The notes: generated by a model not told the origin, from the letters alone. Shown: positions 37,495 to 47,119, counted from the stretch's first letter. The stretch: DNA of 64,000 nt from Sphingobacteriales bacterium (GCA_028288165.1 JAQBOG010000033.1:186001-250000); one strand, 5' to 3'. Numbers and translations are program-made.

Positions 37495-38856
37495 CTATGC
37501 TTCTTGTTTATCTAGTTTTGCAACCACTTTCTCATCATGTACTGAAAGCACGGAAATTGCTGCTAGAATCATGAACGATCCTGCAAGAACCAAGGCAAAA
37601 ATTGCTTGTCCATGGAAGAGATTTTTTACAATCATCCCACCAAATAAACCATTTACTATTTGAGGAAAGGTGATGAAGAAATTGAAAATTCCCATGTAAA
37701 CTCCCATTTTATGAGCCGGAACAGAGCCGGATAAAATAGCATATGGCATGGCCAAAATACTTCCCCAAGCTAAGCCAACACCAATCATCGATATAATTAA
37801 CATATTAGGATCTGTTATAAAGTAGAAAGACAACAAACCTAAACCACCCGCTGCAAGCGAAAAAGCATGCGCAATTTTTCTACTTGTTGCTCTCGCCATA
37901 GCAGGAAGCAGTAAAGCATACACAGCAGAAACCGCGTTATATATCCCGAAAAGGAAGCCAACCCAATTACCAGCATCGGCAAATTTTACCGATGAAGTGT
38001 CGCCGGGAATTACTTTGTAAATATGCTGAGCCACAGCGGGTGTAGTAAAAACCCACATCGAAAATAAAGCAAACCAAGAGAAAAATTGGACTAATCCAAG
38101 TCTTTTCATTGTTTTAGGCATGTTGGCAAAATCAGAAAATATACTTGAAAGGCCCTTTTTCTCAGCTTCAGCTACTTCTGGATTATACCTAACCATTTCT
38201 TCGGGTGAATACTCTTTGGTAGTAATGATAGTATACAATATCGATGCAAGTAAAATCCCCGCTCCAACGTAAAAAGAATAAATCACGTTATCGGGTATTT
38301 GACCGGCTGACGCTATTTTCGAAACTCCTAAATATTCTGAAAAAACGTATGGCAACCATGAACCAGCAACAGCGCCCAATCCTATTAGCAATGTTTGCAT
38401 CGAATAACCAACACTGCGTTGGCTATCAGGTAATTTATCACCAACTAAAGCCCTGAATGGCTCCATGGCTACATTTATTGATGCATCCATAATCATCAAC
38501 ATCCCTGCACCAACCATTATTGGAGGCAGCAAATAAGCTAATCCTGCAGAATTTGGCATCATGATCAAAGCTAAGTCAGTTAATATGGCTCCTGCTAAAA
38601 AATAGGGGCGTCTTCTGCCCAAACGGTTCCAGGTACGATCGCTGTAATGGCCAATAATGGGTTGTACAATCATCCCGGTTAACGGTGCTGCTAACCAAAA
38701 AAGTGACAAATGTTCTACGTCTGCCCCAAAAGTTTGAAGTATTCTCGAAGCATTCCCATTTTGAAGGGCGAAGCCGAACTGAATTCCGAAAAAACCGAAA
38801 CTCATATTCCAGATTTGCCAAAAAGACAGCTTTGGTTTTTCTAAAAGTTTATGCAT
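37495..38856 (-). CDS. MFS transporter, SLC45/sucrose-maltose transporter-like
   Basis: 453 aa; GFFGIQFGFALQNGNASRILQ, PIIGHYSDRTWNRLGRRRPYFL; within the alpha-glucan locus. Confidence 0.85.
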   Translation of the reverse strand: MHKLLEKPKLSFWQIWNMSFGFFGIQFGFALQNGNASRILQTFGADVEHLSLFWLAAPLTGMIVQPIIGHYSDRTWNRLGRRRPYFLAGAILTDLALIMMPNSAGLAYLLPPIMVGAGMLMIMDASINVAMEPFRALVGDKLPDSQRSVGYSMQTLLIGLGAVAGSWLPYVFSEYLGVSKIASAGQIPDNVIYSFYVGAGILLASILYTIITTKEYSPEEMVRYNPEVAEAEKKGLSSIFSDFANMPKTMKRLGLVQFFSWFALFSMWVFTTPAVAQHIYKVIPGDTSSVKFADAGNWVGFLFGIYNAVSAVYALLLPAMARATSRKIAHAFSLAAGGLGLLSFYFITDPNMLIISMIGVGLAWGSILAMPYAILSGSVPAHKMGVYMGIFNFFITFPQIVNGLFGGMIVKNLFHGQAIFALVLAGSFMILAAISVLSVHDEKVVAKLDKQEA

Positions 38857-38870
38857 GTTATTGGTTTTGG

Positions 38871-38905
38871 CCTCATCCCCAACCCTTCTCCGGGGGAGAA
38901 GGGAG
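38871..38905. repeat. CCTCATCCCCAACCCTTCTCC-type extragenic palindrome, second copy
   Basis: CCTCATCCCCAACCCTTCTCCGGGGGAGAAGGGAG, near-identical to 29841. Confidence 0.65.
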
Positions 38906-38954
38906 TTTTAAGGTTAGAAATTAGTTACGGTTTGGTTGTATATCGTTTAACACA

Positions 38955-40754
38955 TTAAAGACTTATTATTAAAGCACAAGATGGTGGCACTACTACGGGG
39001 ATACCGTTTTCTATGCTATTTATGGTTTCGGTTTGGTTTGAAATCAGTTCCTTGAAAGTCACCGCTTTTTTTGCAAACTGTTTATTAATATTTTCCGGTA
39101 ATATTAAGTGGGCGTCAAGTGTTTGCGAGCGGTCGAAATTTGCCACGATTAATACTCTTTCATGATCAGTGTACCTTACAAAAGCATACATCCGGTTATT
39201 CATTGCCGAATTCTTTAATTCCATAAACTCCCCTTTACGGATGGCTTCACTGCTAGCAGAAAAATTTAAAAGTTTAGCATAATAATCCCGAAGTTTTTTT
39301 TGTTCATCCGATAGCTTACTGCCGTCAAAACGCCCACCATTCATCCATTTCTGGTGTTCGGGCACTCCCCAGTAATCAAAAATGGAAGTTCTATTATCAC
39401 TGCCGCCAAAACCTTCAATTCCTTTTCCGGGTTCGCCAACTTCTTGGCCGAAGTAAATCATAACCGGGCCGCTTGAAAGAGTTGCAGAAACTACCATCGC
39501 CGGAAGCGCATACTTTGGATCTTTTGCAAAACCTTCAGACGCAATCCGCTCTTCGTCATGATTTTCTAAAAAGCGAAGCATTTTAGAAGAGAAACCAGCA
39601 CTTTCATGGTTTACCACATAACTGATATCTTTAACATTTGCATGATCTTCGTTTCTGATCAATCTTTTTAAACCATCGTACAAGCCAACTTTATCATACA
39701 GAAAATCAAACTTTCCTACCTCCAGAAATTTCTCATACAGTTTGGGATTATACGCCTCAGCAATGAAAATAATATCGGGATTTACTTTTTTCACCTCTGG
39801 AATAACCCAATTCCAAAATTCAATCGGAACCATTTCTGACATGTCGCAACGGAAACCATCAACGTTCTTTTTGACCCAATAGGTTAAAATATCTTTCATT
39901 TTAATCCAAACAGGCGGCATTGGTTCAAAATAATGTTTTTCACCATTTAGATAATCAACACCATAATTAAGTTTTATGGTTTCAGACCAGTCGTTTAAGG
40001 TTGGTGCTTCAGAAAAAACATTATTGCCGGTGGCTTTAGCAGGGTTTTCTGCAAACTGATTATCTTTTAATGGGGACTGAAATAAGTCGCCACCGGCATT
40101 TGTTCCTACGGGTATTACAAAAGGTTTTCCGGGTACGTAATAAAAATCGTTTTGCGAATCAAAAGCCTGAGCTATATCATCATTGGCTCCAAAATCAATT
40201 ACTCCGGCTGGCTTTGCATCCGAATTATAAGTTCTGGCCACATGATTCGGAACAAAATCCATTAAAACTTTTAAGCCTTGATTATGAGTACGGCTAATTA
40301 ACGATTCAAATTCGGCCATTCTATTGTTAACATCAACAGCTAAATCCGGGCTTACATCATAGTAATCTTTGATGGCATACGGAGAACCTGCCCTTCCTTT
40401 CACAATGTCCGGATCATCCGCCTTGATGCCATACTGTGAATAATCTGTCATGGTAGCCTGTTCTAAAACACCGGTATACCAAACGTGTGAAACACCTAGC
40501 TTTTTAAGTTCAATTAAGGCTTTGTCAGAAATATCATTGAATTTGCCAACACCATTTTCTCCAATTGATCCGTATGTTTTGTTGTTGCTATTTTTATTGC
40601 CAAACAAGCGAACCATCATTTGATAAATGATCAACTTGTTATCTTGTACGTTCGTGGAATTTGTATTTTGCATATTGACTTTACGTTGTGCACAACCTGT
40701 AAGCACATTAGCAGCCAAAAAAGTACATATGATCACATTTTGTATAGTTTTCAT
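38955..40754 (-). CDS. GH13 alpha-amylase family lipoprotein
   Basis: 599 aa; lipobox LTGC, VLMDFVPNHVARTY, VDGFRCDMSEM, FLENHDEER. Confidence 0.9.
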   Translation of the reverse strand: MKTIQNVIICTFLAANVLTGCAQRKVNMQNTNSTNVQDNKLIIYQMMVRLFGNKNSNNKTYGSIGENGVGKFNDISDKALIELKKLGVSHVWYTGVLEQATMTDYSQYGIKADDPDIVKGRAGSPYAIKDYYDVSPDLAVDVNNRMAEFESLISRTHNQGLKVLMDFVPNHVARTYNSDAKPAGVIDFGANDDIAQAFDSQNDFYYVPGKPFVIPVGTNAGGDLFQSPLKDNQFAENPAKATGNNVFSEAPTLNDWSETIKLNYGVDYLNGEKHYFEPMPPVWIKMKDILTYWVKKNVDGFRCDMSEMVPIEFWNWVIPEVKKVNPDIIFIAEAYNPKLYEKFLEVGKFDFLYDKVGLYDGLKRLIRNEDHANVKDISYVVNHESAGFSSKMLRFLENHDEERIASEGFAKDPKYALPAMVVSATLSSGPVMIYFGQEVGEPGKGIEGFGGSDNRTSIFDYWGVPEHQKWMNGGRFDGSKLSDEQKKLRDYYAKLLNFSASSEAIRKGEFMELKNSAMNNRMYAFVRYTDHERVLIVANFDRSQTLDAHLILPENINKQFAKKAVTFKELISNQTETINSIENGIPVVVPPSCALIISL

Positions 40755-40759
40755 CTCTG

Positions 40760-43081
40760 TTAAGCAATCAACTTATAACCTGCAACCACACTTTCGTTAG
40801 CTTTAATCGTATACGAGTTACCGTAAATAGTGACCGTAACTTCTTCACAGCATCTGTTTAATAAATAAATTCCTGTTTTATCAATCTTCATGCTTAAAGA
40901 AATACCTCTAAAATGAATATTGAAAGAATAAGATGTCCACTTTTGTGGTAAAAATGGATTAAATGCTAAAGAATTATCTTTCACTTTCATTCCTGCAAAA
41001 CCTTCTACCACACTCATCCAAGTCCCAGCCATTGACGTAATGTGCAAGCCATCCTCCGTATCGTTGTTATAATCATCCAGATCTAATCTGGCCGTACGTA
41101 AATAAAAATCGTATGCTCGCTGTTCATCTCCCAAACGGGCAGCTAAAATACTATGCACACAGGGCGACAGTGAACTTTCATGAACGGTACGAGGCTCGTA
41201 ATAGTCGAAATTCCGTTTCAAGGTATCCTGGTCATAACGATCTTCAAAAAAGTACATTCCTTGAAGCACATCTGCCTGTTTAATAAACGGCGAACGTAGA
41301 ATGCGATCCCAACTCCAATTCTGATTTAATGGTCGTTCGGCTGAGAGTAAATCAGATACTAAAATCTCTTCCTTATCCAAAAAACCATCCTGCTGAAGGA
41401 AAATGCCTTTTTCAAGATCTTCCGGATAAAACATGTTTTCTATAATGTGTTTCCAGTAGGATGTTTCTTCATTAACCTTTAAATTAAGCTTTTTAAGCAG
41501 ATCGCCACACCTTTCAGCACTTGTAGATCTTACATAATCTAGCGCTTCCAATGCATATTCCAGACACCAAGCAGCAATGGTATTTGTATACCAATTATTG
41601 TTTACGTTATTTTCATATTCATTTGGTCCAGTAACTCCCAGCATCACATATTGCTGCTTAGATACGCTCCAATTAACCCGCTGACTCCAAAAACGGGCAA
41701 TTCCAACTAAAACTTCTAAACCGTAATCTGCCAGGTAACCTGCATCGCCGGTATAACGGATGTAGTTATAAATCGCATACGCAATAGCTCCATTCCGGTG
41801 AATTTCTTCGAACGTAATTTCCCATTCATTATGGCATTCTTCGCCATTCATGGTAACCATCGGGAACAAAGCAGCACCGTTTTTGAAACCTAGCTTTTCT
41901 GCATTTTCAATGGCTTTACCAAGTTGATTATACCGATAAATTAACAAGTTCTTAGTCACCTGTGCATCTGCTGTTGCCAAATAAAAAGGCACACAATACG
42001 CTTCGGTATCCCAATACGTAGAACCGCCATATTTTTCACCAGTAAATCCTTTTGGGCCAATGTTCAGCCTTGAATCTTCTCCAGTATACGTTTGGTTCAG
42101 TTGAAATATATTAAAACGGATACCTTGTTGAGCAGCCACATCACCTTCAATTACAATATCACTTTCCTGCCATTTCAAAGCCCAGGCAGCTGATTGTTCT
42201 TGCAGCATTTTCTCAAAACCCTTCACTACACAGTTTTTTAGAACTTGTTTACAATGATCTAATAAACGCTCTTTTGGATGATTTTCGGAAGATAAATTTG
42301 CTGCGTATTTATAAATAACAACCTCCTGGCCTTGCTCTGTTTGCACTTCCACTCGGTTGGCAACATATTTCTCTTTGCTTATAATATTCGGCGCTAGATT
42401 CAGCTGGTCACCATTTTGAGAAACGGTAAACATCATCCCTGTACATACTTCAAACTGAGTTTTAAATGTCCTGAGAGTTAAATAAGCACTTCCTTCATTC
42501 GCTTCACGAGTAACTTCCGACCAAAACTTCTCATCGTAATTGGCGTCCTGATTTCTGATATCACCATCTATATAAGGAGTAATCGTAAGAAGGCCGGTAA
42601 AATTTATAGGCGTAATAACATATCTTATCGCACCAGCTTCCTGATCTACAATGCTGCAAAAGCGTTTGGCATTTACTTGTATTTGCTTCCCATTTTCAAA
42701 CTCGGCTGTAAAGGAGCGCTCCAGATAACCATCTTTCATGTTTAATACACGCAGAAAATCATGCACTTTACAATCAGCTAAATCCAAAAATTCACCATCA
42801 ACTTGAATATCAATGCCTATCCAGTTTGCTGCATTTAAAACCTTGGCGAAATATTCCGGATATCCGTTTTTCCACCATCCAACACGGGTTTTGTCCGGGT
42901 AATAAACACCGGCTACATATGAGCCTTGCATGGTATCGCCCGAATAGGTTTCTTCGAAATTAGCCCGCTGACCCATACGGCCATTACCCAGACTAAAAAT
43001 GCTCTCCGAAATTTTATTTAAATGAGGATCAAAGTCTTTTTCAATGATTTTCCACTCATCTGCTAGTAAGTAATTTTTCAT
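40760..43081 (-). CDS. GH65 glycoside phosphorylase (maltose phosphorylase-like)
   Basis: 773 aa; ESIFSLGNGRMGQRANFEE, GVTGPNEYENNVNNNWYTN, next to beta-phosphoglucomutase. Confidence 0.9.
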   Translation of the reverse strand: MKNYLLADEWKIIEKDFDPHLNKISESIFSLGNGRMGQRANFEETYSGDTMQGSYVAGVYYPDKTRVGWWKNGYPEYFAKVLNAANWIGIDIQVDGEFLDLADCKVHDFLRVLNMKDGYLERSFTAEFENGKQIQVNAKRFCSIVDQEAGAIRYVITPINFTGLLTITPYIDGDIRNQDANYDEKFWSEVTREANEGSAYLTLRTFKTQFEVCTGMMFTVSQNGDQLNLAPNIISKEKYVANRVEVQTEQGQEVVIYKYAANLSSENHPKERLLDHCKQVLKNCVVKGFEKMLQEQSAAWALKWQESDIVIEGDVAAQQGIRFNIFQLNQTYTGEDSRLNIGPKGFTGEKYGGSTYWDTEAYCVPFYLATADAQVTKNLLIYRYNQLGKAIENAEKLGFKNGAALFPMVTMNGEECHNEWEITFEEIHRNGAIAYAIYNYIRYTGDAGYLADYGLEVLVGIARFWSQRVNWSVSKQQYVMLGVTGPNEYENNVNNNWYTNTIAAWCLEYALEALDYVRSTSAERCGDLLKKLNLKVNEETSYWKHIIENMFYPEDLEKGIFLQQDGFLDKEEILVSDLLSAERPLNQNWSWDRILRSPFIKQADVLQGMYFFEDRYDQDTLKRNFDYYEPRTVHESSLSPCVHSILAARLGDEQRAYDFYLRTARLDLDDYNNDTEDGLHITSMAGTWMSVVEGFAGMKVKDNSLAFNPFLPQKWTSYSFNIHFRGISLSMKIDKTGIYLLNRCCEEVTVTIYGNSYTIKANESVVAGYKLIA

Positions 43082-43167
43082 TTAATAGCAGTATTAAAAC
43101 TGACTTTCATATTCATTATGCTGTATTTCTATAATCAATAGATATGATTTTTTTATCCTTTAAGTTT

Positions 43168-43265
43168 GGGCGTGCCCCAAGGGTCGGGCTTTCCGTTGCA
43201 AGTCCTCGCACCAATAAAAAAATTGGTACTGTGGGCTTTTCACTTCAATCCCTCACGCTCTAGCA
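43168..43265 (+). repeat. Structured intergenic repeat, copy D
   Basis: GGGCGTG-CCCCAAGGG-TCGGGCTTTCCGTTGCAAGTCCTCGC-ACCAATAAAAAAATTGGT-ACTGTGGGCTTTTCACTTCAATCCCTCACGCTCTAGCA. Confidence 0.8.
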
Positions 43266-43281
43266 TCTCACAAAAAGAGGC

Positions 43282-43971
43282 TTATAAACTTTTTAATTGT
43301 TCAATTGTTATTTCATGCAATCCAGAAACTACCAGATCCGCATCTTTTAAAATCTCTTGAGTTCCTATTCCAACCACTTTCATTCCGCCAGCTTTGCCCG
43401 CTTGCACACCAGAAACTGCATCCTCGAAAACGATACATTCTTGTGGAGTAACATTTAGCAATTCGGCTCCTTTCAGAAAAACCTCTGGGTCAGGTTTTGA
43501 TGTGCTTACTACATTACCATCAACAATAGCATCAAATAGATCAGCTAAGCCCGTTTTCTTTAAAATAATTGATGAGTTTTTACTTGCTGATCCTAAAGCG
43601 ATTTTAATTCCCGCAACTCTTAATGAATGAAGTAATTCTTTAGATCCTGGTAAAATTTCATTTGGCTCCATCGCATTGATCATTTCTACATACCATTCGT
43701 TTTTACGAGTGGCAAGTACTTGTATTTCTGCGTCCGACATCTCCAAACCTCCCCAACCTAAAATCAGCTGTAAAGATTTTATCCGGTTAATGCCCTTTAA
43801 ATGCTCATTTTGCTCCTCTGTAAAATCGAAGCCCAGTTCATTAGCCAATTTCTTCCAAGCTTTATAGTGGTAAACGGCTGTGTCTACTATTACCCCATCC
43901 AAGTCGAATAAGCATGCTTTGAAGGGAGTTTTAGTTGTATGTTGTAAGTTATAAGTTGTAAGTTCTGGCAT
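43282..43971 (-). CDS. pgmB: Beta-phosphoglucomutase
   Basis: 229 aa HAD; FDLDGVIVDTAVYHYKAWKKLANELGF, LKGINR, LGSASKNS, CIVFEDAVSGVQAGKAGGMKVVGIG. Confidence 0.93.
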   Translation of the reverse strand: MPELTTYNLQHTTKTPFKACLFDLDGVIVDTAVYHYKAWKKLANELGFDFTEEQNEHLKGINRIKSLQLILGWGGLEMSDAEIQVLATRKNEWYVEMINAMEPNEILPGSKELLHSLRVAGIKIALGSASKNSSIILKKTGLADLFDAIVDGNVVSTSKPDPEVFLKGAELLNVTPQECIVFEDAVSGVQAGKAGGMKVVGIGTQEILKDADLVVSGLHEITIEQLKSL

Positions 43972-44012
43972 GGGTTACTAAGTTGTGGGTTGTGAGTTGA
44001 AAGTTGTGAGCA
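43931..44012. repeat. Low-complexity GTTGTAAGTTATAAGTT repeat running into the 5' end of pgmB
   Basis: AGTTGTATGTTGTAAGTTATAAGTTGTAAGTTC...TAAGTTGTGGGTTGTGAGTTGAAAGTTGTGAG. Confidence 0.6.
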
Positions 44013-44035
44013 CTTTCAGATCGGCTTACCCTGAG

Positions 44036-44117
44036 CCATGGTTTGTGTCCCCACAAAACATTATTTATTTTAGTTATTATTTATTTCCATGGTTCCTGTT
44101 CCCACAAACCATTATTT
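44036..44117. repeat. Direct pair of ATGGTTTGTG-type palindromes
   Basis: CCATGGTTTGTGTCCCCACAAAACATTATTTA (44036) and CCATGGTTCCTGTTCCCACAAACCATTATTTA (44087); each is itself an imperfect inverted repeat. Confidence 0.7.
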
Positions 44118-44134
44118 AAAGTGAATACAATCTT

Positions 44135-46009
44135 TTATTTTTTTAATTCTAATACCCAAACAGACTTTGCAGGCACTTTCACTGTTTCAATCGAACCAAG
44201 TTGTTCACCCGAAATAACATTCATAGCTTTGCTAAACCCAGCTGTACGCTCGCTGAACCTTTCGCTTTTTATGCTCTCCTCTTTCTCGTTTGTATTCATT
44301 ACAATCATCACCGTTTTATCTGCATTGTATCTGAAATACACATACATACCATTCTCTGGAACGTATTGCATCAGTTTTCCCGTTTGTAGCACTTCGTTGT
44401 TTTTGCGATAATTCGCTAAGGTTTTAACGTAGTTGAAGGCTTCATTTTCCTTTTCGGTACGACCGGCAACAGTAAATTTGTTTGTTTTATCTCCTGCCCA
44501 TCCACCTTCAAAATCACTACGAACTAATCCATCTGGGTTTGAATTTCCTTTCATTAAGATTTCGTTTCCATAGTAAAATTGAGGAATGCCGCGTGTGGTT
44601 AACAACCAGGCAATACCCGATTTATATTTGCTAAAATCTTCGTTTACAACCGAATAGAAACGACTTAAATCATGATTATCCAGAAAAACCACATTGCGAG
44701 TGGCATCCTGATACATAAAGTCACTAGCGATGGTAGTGTATAATTTATTCACTCCATCATCCCAACCAAACTTTCCGTTTAAAGCTTCATTAATCCCCCA
44801 TAAACATTGAAAATCTGTTACGCCCAGCAACTCCGTATTGAAACCACGATTTATTGTATTTCCCTGAGTAAAATAAACCTGGTTTGGCATCCCACGAACC
44901 CAAGTTTCGGCAAAGAATGTAAATTTTGGGTATTCTGCTTTTATTGCTTTGCCCCATTCTGCCATGTATTCAGCATCGTTGTAGGCATAGGTATCCAAAC
45001 GGAAGCCATCCAGATTTGCATACTCAATCCACCAAATATGGCTTTGAGTAATATAGTTCCTTAAAAATGGATTCGCTTGATTAACATCCGGCATATGGAA
45101 ATCAAACCAGCCGTCTGTCATTTGTTTCTTATCAGATTCAGATGCATACGGATCAAACAAAACCTGATCTTTGAAATTGGATCTGGTAAACTTTGACCAT
45201 TGGTGTACCCAATCTTTAGAGGGCATATCCGTAATGGTAAAATGTTTACTTCCAAAATGATTATGAACTAAATCCATAATCATTTTCATATCCCGTTTGT
45301 GAAGTTCATCAACCAGCTTTTTGTAAAGCTCATTGGTGCCAAAACGAGGATCTATCTTATAATTTTCAGTATTTGCATATCCATGATAAGAAGCTCTTGG
45401 CTGATCATTCGTTAAAACCGGGTTTAACCAAACGGTAGTTACTCCAAGTTCTTGTAAATAATCTAAGTGATTAATAACTCCTTGTAAATCTCCCCCATGG
45501 CGGCTGTACATAGAATCGCGATGAAGAGAAACTTCTTGCATCCCTTTAATTATGTCGTTGCTTTTATCGCCATTGGCAAAGCGATCAGGCATAATCAGGT
45601 AAACAAAATCTTTGTTAGTAACGCCTTGCTTACCTTTTGAGGTAAGGTCGCGTTGCTTAATTTCGTAATTATACTTTACAGCCTTAAGCCCTTTTTTTGT
45701 AAATGATATCAAAAATTTTCCAGGAGTGGCCGATGAAGAAATCTGTAGATCAAGAAATAAATAATTTGGATTTTCTACCTTGTTTACTTTTGTTAGGGTA
45801 ACGCCGGGATATGTCAAACTAACTTCTCTATTGGCTATCTTATCACCATGAACCAAAAGTTGAAGCTTCGGATTTTTCATTCCAGCCCACCAAAAAGCCG
45901 GTTCGATACGCTCCAGAGATGGTATGTTTTGTGACTTTACGCCTGTTACAAAAAAGACAAGAAGTATGAACAGGCTGAATTTTACCTTCATTTTTAAAGA
46001 AATTTTCAA
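44135..46009 (-). CDS. GH13 neopullulanase/cyclomaltodextrinase-like (SusA-type)
   Basis: 624 aa; signal peptide, cyclomaltodextrinase-type N-terminal domain, MIMDLVHNHFGSKH, LDGFRLDTYAYND, FLDNHDLSRF. Confidence 0.92.
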   Translation of the reverse strand: MKISLKMKVKFSLFILLVFFVTGVKSQNIPSLERIEPAFWWAGMKNPKLQLLVHGDKIANREVSLTYPGVTLTKVNKVENPNYLFLDLQISSSATPGKFLISFTKKGLKAVKYNYEIKQRDLTSKGKQGVTNKDFVYLIMPDRFANGDKSNDIIKGMQEVSLHRDSMYSRHGGDLQGVINHLDYLQELGVTTVWLNPVLTNDQPRASYHGYANTENYKIDPRFGTNELYKKLVDELHKRDMKMIMDLVHNHFGSKHFTITDMPSKDWVHQWSKFTRSNFKDQVLFDPYASESDKKQMTDGWFDFHMPDVNQANPFLRNYITQSHIWWIEYANLDGFRLDTYAYNDAEYMAEWGKAIKAEYPKFTFFAETWVRGMPNQVYFTQGNTINRGFNTELLGVTDFQCLWGINEALNGKFGWDDGVNKLYTTIASDFMYQDATRNVVFLDNHDLSRFYSVVNEDFSKYKSGIAWLLTTRGIPQFYYGNEILMKGNSNPDGLVRSDFEGGWAGDKTNKFTVAGRTEKENEAFNYVKTLANYRKNNEVLQTGKLMQYVPENGMYVYFRYNADKTVMIVMNTNEKEESIKSERFSERTAGFSKAMNVISGEQLGSIETVKVPAKSVWVLELKK

Positions 46010-46029
46010 TTTGATTGTTAGATAAAGAA

Positions 46030-46059
46030 GTAAATACCCCGCCGAAGCCGGGCATTTAC
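46030..46059 (-). promoter_or_regulatory. Intercistronic hairpin with UUCG tetraloop between susE-like and GH13 genes
   Basis: Minus strand GTAAATGCCCGGC-TTCG-GCGGGGTATTTAC; almost continuous stem, no T-run. Confidence 0.6.
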
Positions 46060-46079
46060 ATATTGAATTAACCCCCCAA

Positions 46080-47096
46080 CTACAATTTCGTAAGTGTGTA
46101 CTTGTTGTTAATTAGATCAAGTACCACTTTATAATTTCCAGCTTCAGTTACTGGTATGTCAGTTCCACCTAGCGTTCCCACAGTAGCATAACCGAAGTTT
46201 ACAGCCCAGTCATGATTTTTTCTGAACTTGAAAGCTCCAACGCCCATATCTACCGTAGCAGACCATGTTTGTTTTCCGTTATCATATTTCATATCTATAT
46301 CATTAGACCAATTACTTCCAACTGGAGCATTACCAATGACACCCCACACTAAAGGACTAAACACTAATGTATTAGCATTTATATCCGCAACTAATTCGTA
46401 GCTACCAGCCGCTGGTGCCGAAAGATCACCACCACCCACGGCGATCGTACCATCTGCAGAACCTTTACCATATTCAGGTGGTCCCCAAGATTTTTGGGTT
46501 AATATTTTAAACCCAAGATTTCCCGCCGTGTAGTTAATAACACCTTTATAAATACCGTTACTTGTGGCCGATAAAAGGCTATCAGCGGTGGCAGGATTCC
46601 AACCTTGGTAAGCACCAGGCACATATAAGAAAGACGTTAAAGGGTAAGGGTTAACGGTTATGTTTAAAACGTTTGAGTAAATTGGTGCAATGCTATCAGC
46701 AATTGTAGATTTTACCCGGACATCAATTATAGAGTTTATCCCAGTGGGTAAACCCATTTTTAACATCAAAGCATTAAAATCGATTACTGTAAAACTTTTT
46801 TCTAAAGTATTTGCATCTGCTATAATCTCTTGTTTCGTTGCAAAGTTGTTTCCCTTAAGAGATAGTTCAAGTATGTTTTTTACAGCGGCATTATAACCAT
46901 AATCTGTCTTCGTCCAAGAAATTGTAATAGCCGTTTTTGCTGCGTCGGCCTTAGTTAACACTAAATTAGCTGATGTTGCGCTAACAGTTCCCGGAGTACC
47001 AGTTGTAGCAATGGTTAATGTTTCGTCTTTTTGGCAGGATACTAACATCAGTGCCGCAAAACTGAATATATATAATTTATAAAATAGAGATTTCAT
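46080..47096 (-). CDS. susE: SusE/SusF-family outer membrane starch-binding lipoprotein
   Basis: 338 aa; lipobox LVSC, SusE-type N-terminal domain, VPGAYQGWNPATAD repeats. Confidence 0.85.
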   Translation of the reverse strand: MKSLFYKLYIFSFAALMLVSCQKDETLTIATTGTPGTVSATSANLVLTKADAAKTAITISWTKTDYGYNAAVKNILELSLKGNNFATKQEIIADANTLEKSFTVIDFNALMLKMGLPTGINSIIDVRVKSTIADSIAPIYSNVLNITVNPYPLTSFLYVPGAYQGWNPATADSLLSATSNGIYKGVINYTAGNLGFKILTQKSWGPPEYGKGSADGTIAVGGGDLSAPAAGSYELVADINANTLVFSPLVWGVIGNAPVGSNWSNDIDMKYDNGKQTWSATVDMGVGAFKFRKNHDWAVNFGYATVGTLGGTDIPVTEAGNYKVVLDLINNKYTLTKL

Positions 47097-47119
47097 ATCT
47101 GAGTATTTTCGTGCTGAAA

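Noticed and set aside
21986-43265. The four intergenic repeats as a CRISPR array
   Set aside because: Copies are kilobases apart, in both orientations, with internal hairpins and no regular spacers.
43166-43360. 64-aa ORF MGVPQGSGFPLQVLAP...
   Set aside because: Falls inside structured repeat copy D and runs antisense into pgmB.
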